A stretch of DNA of 64,000 nucleotides, taken from the NCBI RefSeq assembly GCF_030582395.1, contig NZ_CP104382.1, positions 620,001 to 684,000 on the forward strand, given 5' to 3'. Made by a program: the position numbers and the translations under genes. This DNA is from Ralstonia pickettii (lineage in GTDB: Bacteria; Pseudomonadota; Gammaproteobacteria; Burkholderiales; Burkholderiaceae). The notes under the pieces were generated by a model. It had not been told where the DNA came from, ran no database searches, and was given only the letters and a program-made list of their open reading frames with translations. This document shows, piece by piece, positions 54,826-63,250 of this stretch (positions are counted from its first letter, which is position 1; every line of letters begins with the position of its first letter).

Positions 54826-57800
54826 TTACGGCAGCATGGCGGCTGTCGGGCTGACGTCCGAATCGCGCGACGGCGGGCGGCGGTTTCGGTGCGCCCAGGT
54901 GAAGACCACCGGCAGCACCAGCAGTGTGAGGATCGTCGTCGTCACCATGCCGCCGACGATCACCAGCGCCAGCGGACGCTGCGCTTCCGAGCCGATGCTG
55001 TGCGAGAGCGCCGCCGGCAACAGGCCCAGGCCGGCCAGCATGGCGGTCATGATCACCGGGCGCAGACGCAGCGCGGCACCGTCGACAGTGGCTTCCCGCA
55101 CGTTTTCGGATTGCGACAGACGGTTGACGTACGAGATCAGGATCACCCCGTCCTGGATGGCAATGCCGAACAATGACAGGAAGCCGATCCCCGCTGAAAT
55201 CGACAGCGTCTCATTTGCGATATGCAGCGCCAGCAACCCGCCGATGGCGGCAAACGGCACATTCAGCACCACCATCAGTGCATCCTTGAAGTTGCCGAAC
55301 GTGCTGTACAGCAGCAGGAAGATCACGAGAATCGTCAACGGCACGATCACCATCAGCTTGCCTTGGGCGACCTTCATCTCGTTGAACTGGCCATCCCACT
55401 TGACGGTATAGCCCTCGGGCAGTTTTACGCTGTTGCCCACCACACGCTGTGCCTCGTCCACGGCACCGCCCAGGTCACGGCCGCGCACGCCGAACTTGAT
55501 GGCAATGTAGCGCTTGCCTTCCTCGCGGTAGATGAAGAACGGGCCGTCGGTCATTTCCACCTTGGCGATCATCGACAGCGGAATGTGCTGCCCATCGGGC
55601 GTGTCGATCAGCAGCTCACGGATAGCGTCGTACGACGCACGTGCCTGCTGGTTCAGCCGCACCGCCAGCCCGAACGATTTTTCACCCTCCAGGATTTGCG
55701 TGACCGGCGCTCCGCCGATGGCGTATTGCACGAGGTTCTGCACGTCGCTCACGTTGATGTTGAAGCGCGCAGCCGCCTGGCGGTCGATCGAAACGTTCAG
55801 TGTCGGCTGACCCAGCTCGCGGAAGATGCCCACGTCCACCAGACCCTGCACCTTCTTAAGCTGCGCCTGGATTTCGTTGGCCTTCGCTTCGAGAACGTTG
55901 AGATCGTTCCCGAACAGCTTCACCGAGTTCTCGCCCTTGACGCCGGACAGCGCCTCGTCAACGTTGTCCTGGATGTACTGCGAGAAGTTGTATTCGATAC
56001 CGGGAATCTTCTCGAGGTGCTTGGACAGGCGTTCGACCAGTTGTCCCTTGGTCATGCCCTTGGCCCATTGGTCGGGCGGGGCGAAGTAGAGGCCGTACTC
56101 CTGGTTGAACACGCCGGTGGAGTCGGTGCCGTCATCCGGACGTCCGATCTGCACGGAAACCTTCTGGATTTCCGGCTGCTTGGTGAAGTACGTGCGCAAG
56201 TCGTTGGCCACCGACGCGGAGTATTCCAGGTCCACCGTGTTGGGCAGCGTAATGCGCAGCCACAGGTTGTTCTCTTCCAGCGTGGGGAGGAACTCCGTGC
56301 CGAGGAAGGTGGCGCTGTACAGCGTCAGCAAGAGCGCCGTAATGGCCGTGGCAAAGACGGTCATCGGCCGGGCAATGAGCTTGCGCAGCAGAGGCTTGTA
56401 CCAGCGCAGAATCGCCGCAATGAACGCCGGCGAATGCGGATGCAGCGTCTTGCCGAAGACGAACGACGTGGCCGCCGGCACGAACGTCAGGCTGAGCACG
56501 ATCGATGCCATCAACGCAAAGCCCATCGTGAACGCCATCGGCTTGAAGATGATGCCTTCCACGCCGCCGATGAAGAACAGCGGCGAATACGCCACGATGA
56601 TGATGCCCGTAGAGAAGATCATCGCGCGCTGCACTTCGTTGGTCGCCTTGACGATCGCGTCCTCGAGCTTCTCGGCGCCTTCTTCGAGGTGCCGCATGAT
56701 GTTTTCCATCACGATCACGGCCGCGTCGACAATCACCCCAAAGTCGATCGCACCGAGCGAGATCAGGTTGGCCGGCACATGGAAGTGCTCCATGCTGATG
56801 AACGAGACGCACAGCGCCAGCGGAATCACCGCCGCCACCACAGCCGCCGCCCGGAAGTTGCCCAGGAAGACGAACAGCACCGCGAGCACCAGCGCGATGC
56901 CCACCACCAGCGTGTGTTCGACCGTGCCCATCGTGATGTCGAGCAGCACCTGGCGATCGTAGAACGGTTTGATCTGGACGCTCTTGGGCAGGATGCCGTT
57001 GTTCAGCTCCGCCACTTTTTCGCGCACCTTGGCCAGCACTTCGGTGGCGTTGGCGTCGCGCTTGAGCAGCACGATGCCTTCCACCACGTCGGGCTGGTCG
57101 TTGTATTGCACCTGGCCCAGACGCTGCACATTCCCGACTTCCACTTCGGCTATATCACGCACGCGGACAGGCACGCCATTGTTGGCGGTCACCACCACGT
57201 TGCGGATGTCGTCGACCGTTTGCAGCAGGCCGACGCCGCGCACGACGAACTGCTGCTCGCCATCGCGCAGCAGGTTGCCGCCGGTGTTGTTGTTGGCGTT
57301 GCCGATGGCCGTGATGAGCTGTGACAGCGTGATCCCGTATGACAGCAGCTTCGCGGGCGAGGGAACGATGTGGTACTCCTTCACCTTGCCGCCGAAGGAG
57401 CTGACATCCGCCACCCCCTGTACGTGCTTGAGCCCCTTGGAGATGTCGTAGTCCTGGTAGCTCTTGAGCGTGGTGAGATCGACGCCGTCGCCTACGAGAC
57501 GAAAACGCATGATTTCGCCAGTCGCATCCGAGTCCGGGCTCAGAGACGACTGCACGCCCGTCGGCAAGTTGGCACTCGCCAGGTACTGCGAAAAATTCTG
57601 ACGCGCCTTGAAGCTATCCGTGCCTTCCTTGAACTTGAGCGTCACCACCGACAGCCCGAACAGCGATACCGAGCGGAACGATTGCACATCCGGCACACCA
57701 GCCAGCGCGTTTTCGATGGGGATGGTGATCTGCTGTTCGACCTCGGTCGTGCTGCGGCCCGGCCATTGCGTGATGGCCTGCACCGAGAGCGGCGCCACGC

Positions 57801-57927
57801 CCGGATACGCCTGCAACGGCAACTCTTTGAATGAGAGCACGCCGACCACCAGCAGAGCGATCGCCAGAAAGACGATCAGCAGCCGGCGCTTGAGAATGCC
57901 CGCGATCGGGTTGAACTGCATGCTCAA
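54826..57927 (-). CDS. CzcA/CusA-type heavy-metal efflux RND pump
   Basis: 1033 residues, the RND size. The proton-relay motif on helix 4 reads AIDFGVIVDAAVIVMEN with Asp395, Asp401 and Glu408, the same spacing as the key residues of CzcA (402/408/415), which marks heavy-metal (HME) rather than drug pumps. Two large periplasmic loops and 12 helices are visible, with WPGRSTTEVEQQITIPIENAL near the start. It exports divalent or monovalent metal ions with H+; the metal (Zn/Co/Cd/Ni or Cu/Ag) cannot be read safely. The last gene of the MerR-TolC-adaptor-pump group. Confidence 0.93.
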   Translation of the reverse strand: MSMQFNPIAGILKRRLLIVFLAIALLVVGVLSFKELPLQAYPGVAPLSVQAITQWPGRSTTEVEQQITIPIENALAGVPDVQSFRSVSLFGLSVVTLKFKEGTDSFKARQNFSQYLASANLPTGVQSSLSPDSDATGEIMRFRLVGDGVDLTTLKSYQDYDISKGLKHVQGVADVSSFGGKVKEYHIVPSPAKLLSYGITLSQLITAIGNANNNTGGNLLRDGEQQFVVRGVGLLQTVDDIRNVVVTANNGVPVRVRDIAEVEVGNVQRLGQVQYNDQPDVVEGIVLLKRDANATEVLAKVREKVAELNNGILPKSVQIKPFYDRQVLLDITMGTVEHTLVVGIALVLAVLFVFLGNFRAAAVVAAVIPLALCVSFISMEHFHVPANLISLGAIDFGVIVDAAVIVMENIMRHLEEGAEKLEDAIVKATNEVQRAMIFSTGIIIVAYSPLFFIGGVEGIIFKPMAFTMGFALMASIVLSLTFVPAATSFVFGKTLHPHSPAFIAAILRWYKPLLRKLIARPMTVFATAITALLLTLYSATFLGTEFLPTLEENNLWLRITLPNTVDLEYSASVANDLRTYFTKQPEIQKVSVQIGRPDDGTDSTGVFNQEYGLYFAPPDQWAKGMTKGQLVERLSKHLEKIPGIEYNFSQYIQDNVDEALSGVKGENSVKLFGNDLNVLEAKANEIQAQLKKVQGLVDVGIFRELGQPTLNVSIDRQAAARFNINVSDVQNLVQYAIGGAPVTQILEGEKSFGLAVRLNQQARASYDAIRELLIDTPDGQHIPLSMIAKVEMTDGPFFIYREEGKRYIAIKFGVRGRDLGGAVDEAQRVVGNSVKLPEGYTVKWDGQFNEMKVAQGKLMVIVPLTILVIFLLLYSTFGNFKDALMVVLNVPFAAIGGLLALHIANETLSISAGIGFLSLFGIAIQDGVILISYVNRLSQSENVREATVDGAALRLRPVIMTAMLAGLGLLPAALSHSIGSEAQRPLALVIVGGMVTTTILTLLVLPVVFTWAHRNRRPPSRDSDVSPTAAMLP

Positions 57928-59072
57928 GCTCCTGCCTTCACGATCATCTCGTTGAGCAGTGCGGCGCCGCGCACCACGACCCGCGACGAGGCATCCAACC
58001 CTGCCGTGACGGCAAAATTGCCATCCGTGCCGGTGTCCTTGCCGCGCACCTCCACACGCTTGAAATGCGTGGCATCGCTTTGCACGATCACGTAGTAGCC
58101 GCCGTGGTCTTTCACCAGGGCGGACTTCGGCACCACCGTGGCCTGGCCGCTGCCCGTCCGGATGCGCGCCGTGGCGTACATCTCGGGGCGCAGCAGGCCG
58201 TCGGTGTTGGGCACGTCGCAGCGCACCGTCAGCGTGTGCGTGGCGGGGTCGATATTCGGGGCGATGAAGCTTACGCGGCCCGTGAACTCGCGATTCGGAT
58301 ACGCCGCCGTGCGCAGGGAGATCGGCTGGCCGATGCGCACGCTGGCAATGTCGTTCTCATACACGTTGCCGGTAAACCACAGCACACGCGTATCGACGAT
58401 GCTCATGAACGAGTCGCCCACATTCAGGAAGGCGCCCGGATCCATGTTGCGCTTGACGATCGTGCCCGAGATGGGTGCGCGCAGCGTCAGGTGTTCAGCC
58501 GGTGTGCCGCGTTTGGCGATCTGTGCCACATCCGCATCGGACATGCCCAGCACGTGCAGACGGCCCGCGGCGGACTGTACGGTGGCGTCTGCATCTTCCA
58601 GCAGATCCTTCATGTTGGAGCCCTTGAGCTGGCGAGCAGTATTCAGGGCCAGCAGGTATTCCTTCTGCGCGGAGATGAAGTCGGGTGCGTAGAGCTCGGC
58701 AATGGGCTGACCCTCGCGCACCAGCGCCCCTTCAAACTGCAGGATGTGATCAAGCCGGCCGGCCACGCGCGCCGAGGCCAGTTTGGTCAGCTCGGCGTTG
58801 TACGCGAGCTTGCCCGGCGTGGACAGCTCCACCGGCACCGAAAGCTGACTGACCTGCGCGACCTTCACCTGTTGGGGGTCGAAGCCGCCGGAGGGAATTT
58901 CGATGGAGTCGGGTTTCGGCCGAGAGGCGGCAGCCGGCGCAGAGGCCGGGCCGGCAGCGGGTTTTGCAGTCTCGGCCGGCTCGGCGGCGGGCCACTTGCG
59001 TCCGACCACCACGCCTACAGCGAGGGCTGCTGCCAAGGCGATCACAGCAACGACAGGAGAGAACTTCTTCAT
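57924..59072 (-). CDS. RND efflux periplasmic adaptor (CusB/HlyD type)
   Basis: 382 residues, with an N-terminal anchor/signal (VVAVIALAAALAVGVVVG), an Ala/Pro linker, a biotinyl-lipoyl-like split domain (GRLDHILQFEGALVREGQPIAELYAPDF; LRAPISGTIVKRNMDPGAFLNVGD), a helical hairpin and C-terminal beta-barrel domains. It joins the pump to the outer-membrane channel. The stop overlaps the pump start (ATGA). No His- or Met-rich metal-binding N-terminus is seen. Confidence 0.92.
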   Translation of the reverse strand: MKKFSPVVAVIALAAALAVGVVVGRKWPAAEPAETAKPAAGPASAPAAASRPKPDSIEIPSGGFDPQQVKVAQVSQLSVPVELSTPGKLAYNAELTKLASARVAGRLDHILQFEGALVREGQPIAELYAPDFISAQKEYLLALNTARQLKGSNMKDLLEDADATVQSAAGRLHVLGMSDADVAQIAKRGTPAEHLTLRAPISGTIVKRNMDPGAFLNVGDSFMSIVDTRVLWFTGNVYENDIASVRIGQPISLRTAAYPNREFTGRVSFIAPNIDPATHTLTVRCDVPNTDGLLRPEMYATARIRTGSGQATVVPKSALVKDHGGYYVIVQSDATHFKRVEVRGKDTGTDGNFAVTAGLDASSRVVVRGAALLNEMIVKAGA

Positions 59073-59076
59073 GATG

Positions 59077-60447
59077 TTATTGAGCTTGAACCGGCGAGCG
59101 GCCGGTGGCCGCGAGCAGCGCGTGATAGGCCTGCAAGGCCGTGGCCTGTGCCTGGGCGACCGACAGTTCGGCGTTCTTGAGCGCGCCCTGGGCGGTGAGC
59201 AGGTCGTTGAAATCGGCGTTGTTGCTGGCGTAGTTGGTCATCGTGACGCGATAGGCCGCCAGCGCCTGCGGCAGTTGCCGCTGCTTGTTGAAATCGAGCT
59301 GCGCAAGCGTCTGACGCAGCGTGTTGTAGGCGGTATCGACGGCCAGTAACGTCTGCTGGCGCACCGACACATCGTTCGCCTCGGTGGCAATCTGGCTTTC
59401 CACCGCCTGGTTCACGCCGTACTTCTCCTTGGTCAGGAACCAGAACGGGATGATCACGTCCAGTTCGATCTGGTAGCTGTTCGGGCGCACGCCATACGGC
59501 GGGTTGTCCGTCGTGACGGTGGCAATGACCTGGAAGTCGGGCAGGTAGGCTTTGCGCGCCAGCGTCACGCTCTTGCGCGCCGCGTCCATCAGTTCGGCCG
59601 ATGCCTTGATCGACGGGTGCTCGCGCAGCGCCTGGTTTTCCAGTTCGGGCAGCGGTTCATCCGGCAGGCGTACAGCCTCGTCGTCTGCGCGCAGCACGAG
59701 GGGGAAGCTCGGATCCTTCCCGATGAGCGTGTTGAGCGTCTGCAACGTGCTGTCGTACTGGCGTTGCGCGGCAAACAGGTCGTTCTGTGCGCTGCTCTGC
59801 ATGACCTGCGCGTTGAGGAAATCTGCGTAGGCGGCGGCGTTGTTGGCGTAGCGCACACGCGTGATCTGCTTGACCTGCTCCAGGCGCGTGATGGTCAGCT
59901 TCTGCACGTCGATCTGCTTTTGCAGCGCAATCGCCTGATAGTACGTGGTGGAAAGCTGCGCATAGAGCTGCAGGTACAGCGCGTCATTCTGCGCGTTCAG
60001 GGACTCAGCCTGGCGATCGGCAATCTCGGCCGCCAGCGCTTTTTTACCCGGAAACGGGATCTGCTGCGTCAGGTTGTACTGGCTGCCGCCCGCGCGGTTC
60101 ACCGCCAGAGGGAATCCCTTGGGGATGCTGTTCCAGATATAGCCGAGCTGCGGATTGTTGGGCGACGCAAGCTGCGGCGGTATGGACTTGGCCGACAAAT
60201 AGTTATGGCGTCCCTGGATCAATTGCGGGTTGTTGCCTTTCAGCTCCTGCAGCAGTTCGACCAGGTTGAAGCCGGCGCCCGTCACGCCCGGCACGGAAGG
60301 CTTGATGGGCGGCATGGTGGCGACCGGCATGCTGGCCGCAGCCGGCGCCGATGCCGGCGTGGCTGCCCAGGCAGCGGCAAATGGCAGGCAGGTCACCGCG
60401 CACAGCACGGCCCTCGCCCGTAAATGGAATGCACCCCGATGTTTCAC
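59077..60447 (-). CDS. TolC-family outer-membrane efflux channel
   Basis: 456 residues from GTG 60447, which begins a signal peptide (RARAVLCAVTCLPFAAAWA). Two outer-membrane-efflux repeats are visible (ELLQELKGNNPQLIQGRHNYLSA; ELENQALREHPSIKASAELMDAARKSVTLARKAYLPDF), typical of CzcC/CusC. It forms the outer-membrane exit duct. It starts the efflux operon, 4 bp before the adaptor gene; the 157-bp space to the MerR gene can hold a promoter. Confidence 0.9.
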   Translation of the reverse strand: MKHRGAFHLRARAVLCAVTCLPFAAAWAATPASAPAAASMPVATMPPIKPSVPGVTGAGFNLVELLQELKGNNPQLIQGRHNYLSAKSIPPQLASPNNPQLGYIWNSIPKGFPLAVNRAGGSQYNLTQQIPFPGKKALAAEIADRQAESLNAQNDALYLQLYAQLSTTYYQAIALQKQIDVQKLTITRLEQVKQITRVRYANNAAAYADFLNAQVMQSSAQNDLFAAQRQYDSTLQTLNTLIGKDPSFPLVLRADDEAVRLPDEPLPELENQALREHPSIKASAELMDAARKSVTLARKAYLPDFQVIATVTTDNPPYGVRPNSYQIELDVIIPFWFLTKEKYGVNQAVESQIATEANDVSVRQQTLLAVDTAYNTLRQTLAQLDFNKQRQLPQALAAYRVTMTNYASNNADFNDLLTAQGALKNAELSVAQAQATALQAYHALLAATGRSPVQAQ

Positions 60448-60604
60448 TGCAGCAGACTCCCCCTTGAGACGGGAGCGTTTTTACCGACGCGAACTTTCAA
60501 GCGCCTTTCACGGCTCAGCAAGCTGTCAGGATCGGGGAAAACGCAAAAACCCCGCCCAGCAGCGCCAGTCTGCGACAGTTATATGACAAGACATGATGAC
60601 CGTC

Positions 60605-61006
60605 TCAGGCAGGTGCAAGTGGACATGCCATGCCGACGCGCGTGGCAAGTGCGTCTCGCATGGCCTGCAGGCTTGCGATGCGGGCATCGATCATGGCCAG
60701 TTTGTCGCGCAGCAACGCGGTGACGGCGGCATCGGTGTCGGGTTGCTGCCACACGTGCGACATGCCTTCTTTGATTTCCGCCAGTGTGAAACCCAGCTGC
60801 TGGGCCGTGCGCACGTATTGCACCAGTTCTACGATTTCGGGCGGATAGGCGCGGTAGCCGTTGCTCCGGCGCCGCGCTCGGATCAGGCCGCGCGCCTCGT
60901 AAAAGCGCAAGCCATCCCGCGAGACGCCGGTTGCAGCCGCCAAGTCGCCGATGGACAGGTCGCCGGCATGCGCATTGGAAATGGGAGCGGGAAGAGCGGC
61001 AGGCAT
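60605..61006 (-). CDS. MerR-family transcriptional regulator
   Basis: 133 residues. The N-terminal MerR helix-turn-helix is SIGDLAAATGVSRDGLRFYEARGLIRARRRSNGYR (about 18-52, described), followed by a dimerisation helix. The C-terminus has a single Cys128 rather than the two-cysteine metal loop of CueR/ZntR, so direct metal sensing in the usual way is doubtful. Position upstream of the efflux genes suggests control of them, while the MerR-type promoter lies in the divergent direction. Confidence 0.9.
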   Translation of the reverse strand: MPAALPAPISNAHAGDLSIGDLAAATGVSRDGLRFYEARGLIRARRRSNGYRAYPPEIVELVQYVRTAQQLGFTLAEIKEGMSHVWQQPDTDAAVTALLRDKLAMIDARIASLQAMRDALATRVGMACPLAPA

Positions 61007-61039
61007 GGTGGTTTGGGAGGAGGGATACGGTCGGCGGGC

Positions 61040-61070
61040 TTGACCTTGGAGCGTACACCAAGCTTTAGCG
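61040..61070 (+). promoter_or_regulatory. MerR-type promoter with 19-bp spacer and dyad
   Basis: -35 TTGACC (61040-61045), 19-bp spacer holding CTTGG-N8-CCAAG, -10-like TTAGCG (61065-61070). The over-long 19-bp spacer with an internal dyad is characteristic of MerR-regulated promoters. It sits between the divergent MerR gene and the small membrane-protein gene at 61106 and drives the latter. Confidence 0.7.
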
Positions 61071-61105
61071 TGGCGACTCCTTCACTTCACTTTTGGAGTT
61101 TTGTC

Positions 61106-61534
61106 ATGGTCTCGGTTTCCGAATCGACCTTCCTGCGTATCGTGCGGACCAGCGCTTGGTATGACCTGATCATGACCGCGCCGTTTGCGACGCCGTGGAC
61201 GTTCGCGCTGTTGCATCAGGCGCTCAGCGCATTGGCGCAGGCGCTGGGCATCGGCAGCTTGCCGGCGTTTGAGCCAACGCATCTGCTGATGGCCAATCTG
61301 ATGGGATCGGTGGTGTGCGTGTGGTCGGTATTGCGCATCCGACGGCCAAGTGTGGCGCTGGGCCGGTATGACGCCGTGGCGCGCGGGCTGTTTGCGGCGT
61401 GGCAGGCGTACGCCCTGGCATCGGGCGCGACGCTGCTGCTGGTGCCCTTCCTGATCGCAGAGATTGGCTTTGGGCTGCTGCAATCGCTGCCCGTGGGCCG
61501 CCTGCTTGTGCGAGCAGGCGCGCGGGCGGCGTAA
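61106..61534 (+). CDS. Small polytopic membrane protein, unknown
   Basis: 142 residues from ATG 61106 with TTTTGGAG upstream. Three or four hydrophobic segments are seen (FALLHQALSALAQAL; LLMANLMGSVVCVWSVL; LASGATLLLVPFLIAEIGFGLL). The family is not recognised. It is expressed from the MerR-type promoter, so it may belong to that regulator's response, perhaps to a redox or metal signal. Confidence 0.75.
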   Translation: MVSVSESTFLRIVRTSAWYDLIMTAPFATPWTFALLHQALSALAQALGIGSLPAFEPTHLLMANLMGSVVCVWSVLRIRRPSVALGRYDAVARGLFAAWQAYALASGATLLLVPFLIAEIGFGLLQSLPVGRLLVRAGARAA

Positions 61535-61546
61535 GCGCTTGGCAGT

Positions 61547-61963
61547 TCAGCGCGCGGCCGGGGCGCTGGCCGGTGCCTCGGGCGGCAAGCCGGCCGGGAT
61601 GTACGGGCCACCCCCCAGCACCTGCATGCGCGAGAGCACGCGCAGCTGATTGTCGAGCTTGGCCGGGTCAACGAAGCGTTTGACGTCTTCGCCGGCGCGG
61701 CGAGCCATTTCTGGGGTATCGACCCAGCCCGTTAGCGTGACCTTGCCGTCGGGGTTGGATCGGATGCGGATCTGGCGCGTGCTGAGTGCCGTGTCCTGGT
61801 CCAGCGCCGCCTTGACCTGGTACGAGAGCAGCGAGTCGTCGAGCATGCGCGCGCCGGAAGCGGTGGAGCTATCACCCCAGGCGCAAGCGGTCAGAAGTGT
61901 TGTGGCACCGATTGCAGCCAACACACCGGCCGAGGCTGCGAAGGACAACTGAGGGAAGCGCAT
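61547..61963 (-). CDS. BON-domain lipoprotein
   Basis: 138 residues. Signal peptide ends in lipobox LLTAC with Cys27. A BON domain (about 42-110) has DDSLLSYQVKAALDQDTALSTRQIRIRSNPDGKVTLTGWVDTPEMARRAGEDV (described), the OsmY/BON pattern with the conserved G-V-T-L-x-G core. These domains bind phospholipid membranes. The C-terminus is Pro/Ala-rich. Convergent with the small membrane protein and 61 bp after the DoxX gene, so it may be the last gene of the MNIO cluster transcript. Confidence 0.9.
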   Translation of the reverse strand: MRFPQLSFAASAGVLAAIGATTLLTACAWGDSSTASGARMLDDSLLSYQVKAALDQDTALSTRQIRIRSNPDGKVTLTGWVDTPEMARRAGEDVKRFVDPAKLDNQLRVLSRMQVLGGGPYIPAGLPPEAPASAPAAR

Positions 61964-62024
61964 CGATACTCCTGAAGAGAGGGCGACAAGCCGACATCAT
62001 AAGCCCGCCGCCCCCGCAAACGGC

Positions 62025-62495
62025 TTAACGCCTGCGGCGCTGCCAAAGGGTCTGCGCCGCCAGCCAACCCGGTCCCACCGTTGCCACGAGCGCAATCAGC
62101 ACGCCCCACACGAAATGAAATTCAATGGCCGATGCCGACAGATTGGCCCAGTACGACACCGCCGCCACCACGTTGACGAAGAACAGCCCGGCAGCTGCCA
62201 GCCTCGGTACGATGCCGGCCAGCATCAGAGAAGGGAAAACCAGTTCGCCGAACGTGCCGAGCGCTGCTGCCAGTGCGGGCGGCAACAGCGGCACTTTGTA
62301 TTCTTCGGTGAAGAGCAGCACGGTTGTGTCCCAGTCGTGCAGCTTGGTCAGCCCCGACCGGAAGAACACGTAGAAGAGATACGCGCGCGCGATCAACAGG
62401 ATGATCGAACAAAGCGTGCTTTGCGGACCGGCAAGCCGGTCGAACGTCGCGCGCAGCCGTGTAAGCGGCGCAAAAGTCGGGCTGAGGGTGTTCAT
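62025..62495 (-). CDS. DoxX-family membrane protein
   Basis: 156 residues from ATG 62495 (GGAGACACGCC upstream). Four hydrophobic helices, with LIARAYLFYVFFRSGLTKLHDWDTTVLLFTEEYKVPLLPPALAAALGTFGELVFP (described), the DoxX signature including the G-L-x-K-L and G-x-x-E-L elements. It overlaps the DUF2063 gene by 4 bp (ATGA), so it belongs to the MNIO cluster, where DoxX proteins are commonly found. Its role there (redox or membrane partner) is not established. Confidence 0.9.
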   Translation of the reverse strand: MNTLSPTFAPLTRLRATFDRLAGPQSTLCSIILLIARAYLFYVFFRSGLTKLHDWDTTVLLFTEEYKVPLLPPALAAALGTFGELVFPSLMLAGIVPRLAAAGLFFVNVVAAVSYWANLSASAIEFHFVWGVLIALVATVGPGWLAAQTLWQRRRR

Positions 62496-63250
62496 GGCGT
62501 GTCTCCAGTAGACAAGGTTGTTGGGCAGGCAGACAGTGCGAGCAGCCCCGAGCGATAGAGGCCGGACAGGCATGCAGTCAGATCAAAATCGGGTCGCTCG
62601 GCCAGCGTGGTCTCGAGCGCGGCCTGAAGCGACGTCCCAGCTTCGCAAGCGGCCAGGAACGCGGCGGTCAGCGGATCAAGGTCGAGCACAGCAACGCGGT
62701 GCCCGCGCACGGCAATCGCGGCGGCTTCGCCCACGCCCAGGTCGATTGCATTCAGCGCGATGGTTTCCCCGGGCTGGTGCGCGCGCCAGATTGACACCAC
62801 GGGCCACCGCGACGCCACCCACTGCGCTCCCTCGATCAGCCCCGCGCGGATGGTGTCTGCCGGCTGCGCGAGCAACGTGGCATCCGCCGCTTCAACGTGG
62901 GCGTCCGGGGCGTAATGCGCCCAATGCACGCACCATTCCAGGCGCGCGACATCGGCCAGATAGGGCACGCTGTGTGCCAACGGCGATTGCGCAATGACGT
63001 CTGGCAGCGCATTCCCGTAGCGATGCAGGTTCGGAGATGTGGATGCCTGCACCGCGAGCGTGTCGCGCACGAGCGCATCGAAGCAGTCGTCGCCGACCAG
63101 CGTGCGGCAGACGGGGTAGGCCCCCGCCAGCGCGTTGCGCAGGATGGCCAGTCGCGCATTGCGGTAGATGGCGATGCCGCGTGTTTCTTCGTTGGTCAAG
63201 GGGGCCGTCAGCGCGCCGACGAGCTGGGCTTCCCAGTCAGGCAGTCGCAT
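62492..63250 (-). CDS. DUF2063 (BufC/MbnC-like) partner protein of the MNIO enzyme
   Basis: 252 residues from ATG 63250, which overlaps the DUF692 gene by 14 bp. The N-terminus ([14 protein letters not shown]...[35 protein letters not shown], described) is the HvfC/BufC N-terminal signature of DUF2063. In known bufferin and methanobactin-like systems this protein binds the precursor peptide and delivers it to the DUF692 enzyme. Strong coupling to the neighbouring genes supports this. Confidence 0.88.
   Translation of the reverse strand: MRLPDWEAQLVGALTAPLTNEETRGIAIYRNARLAILRNALAGAYPVCRTLVGDDCFDALVRDTLAVQASTSPNLHRYGNALPDVIAQSPLAHSVPYLADVARLEWCVHWAHYAPDAHVEAADATLLAQPADTIRAGLIEGAQWVASRWPVVSIWRAHQPGETIALNAIDLGVGEAAAIAVRGHRVAVLDLDPLTAAFLAACEAGTSLQAALETTLAERPDFDLTACLSGLYRSGLLALSACPTTLSTGDTP

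Noticed and set aside
55222..57324. 700-codon plus-strand frame opposite the RND pump
   Set aside because: Arg/His/Gln-rich shadow with no domain; the minus strand carries an intact RND protein.
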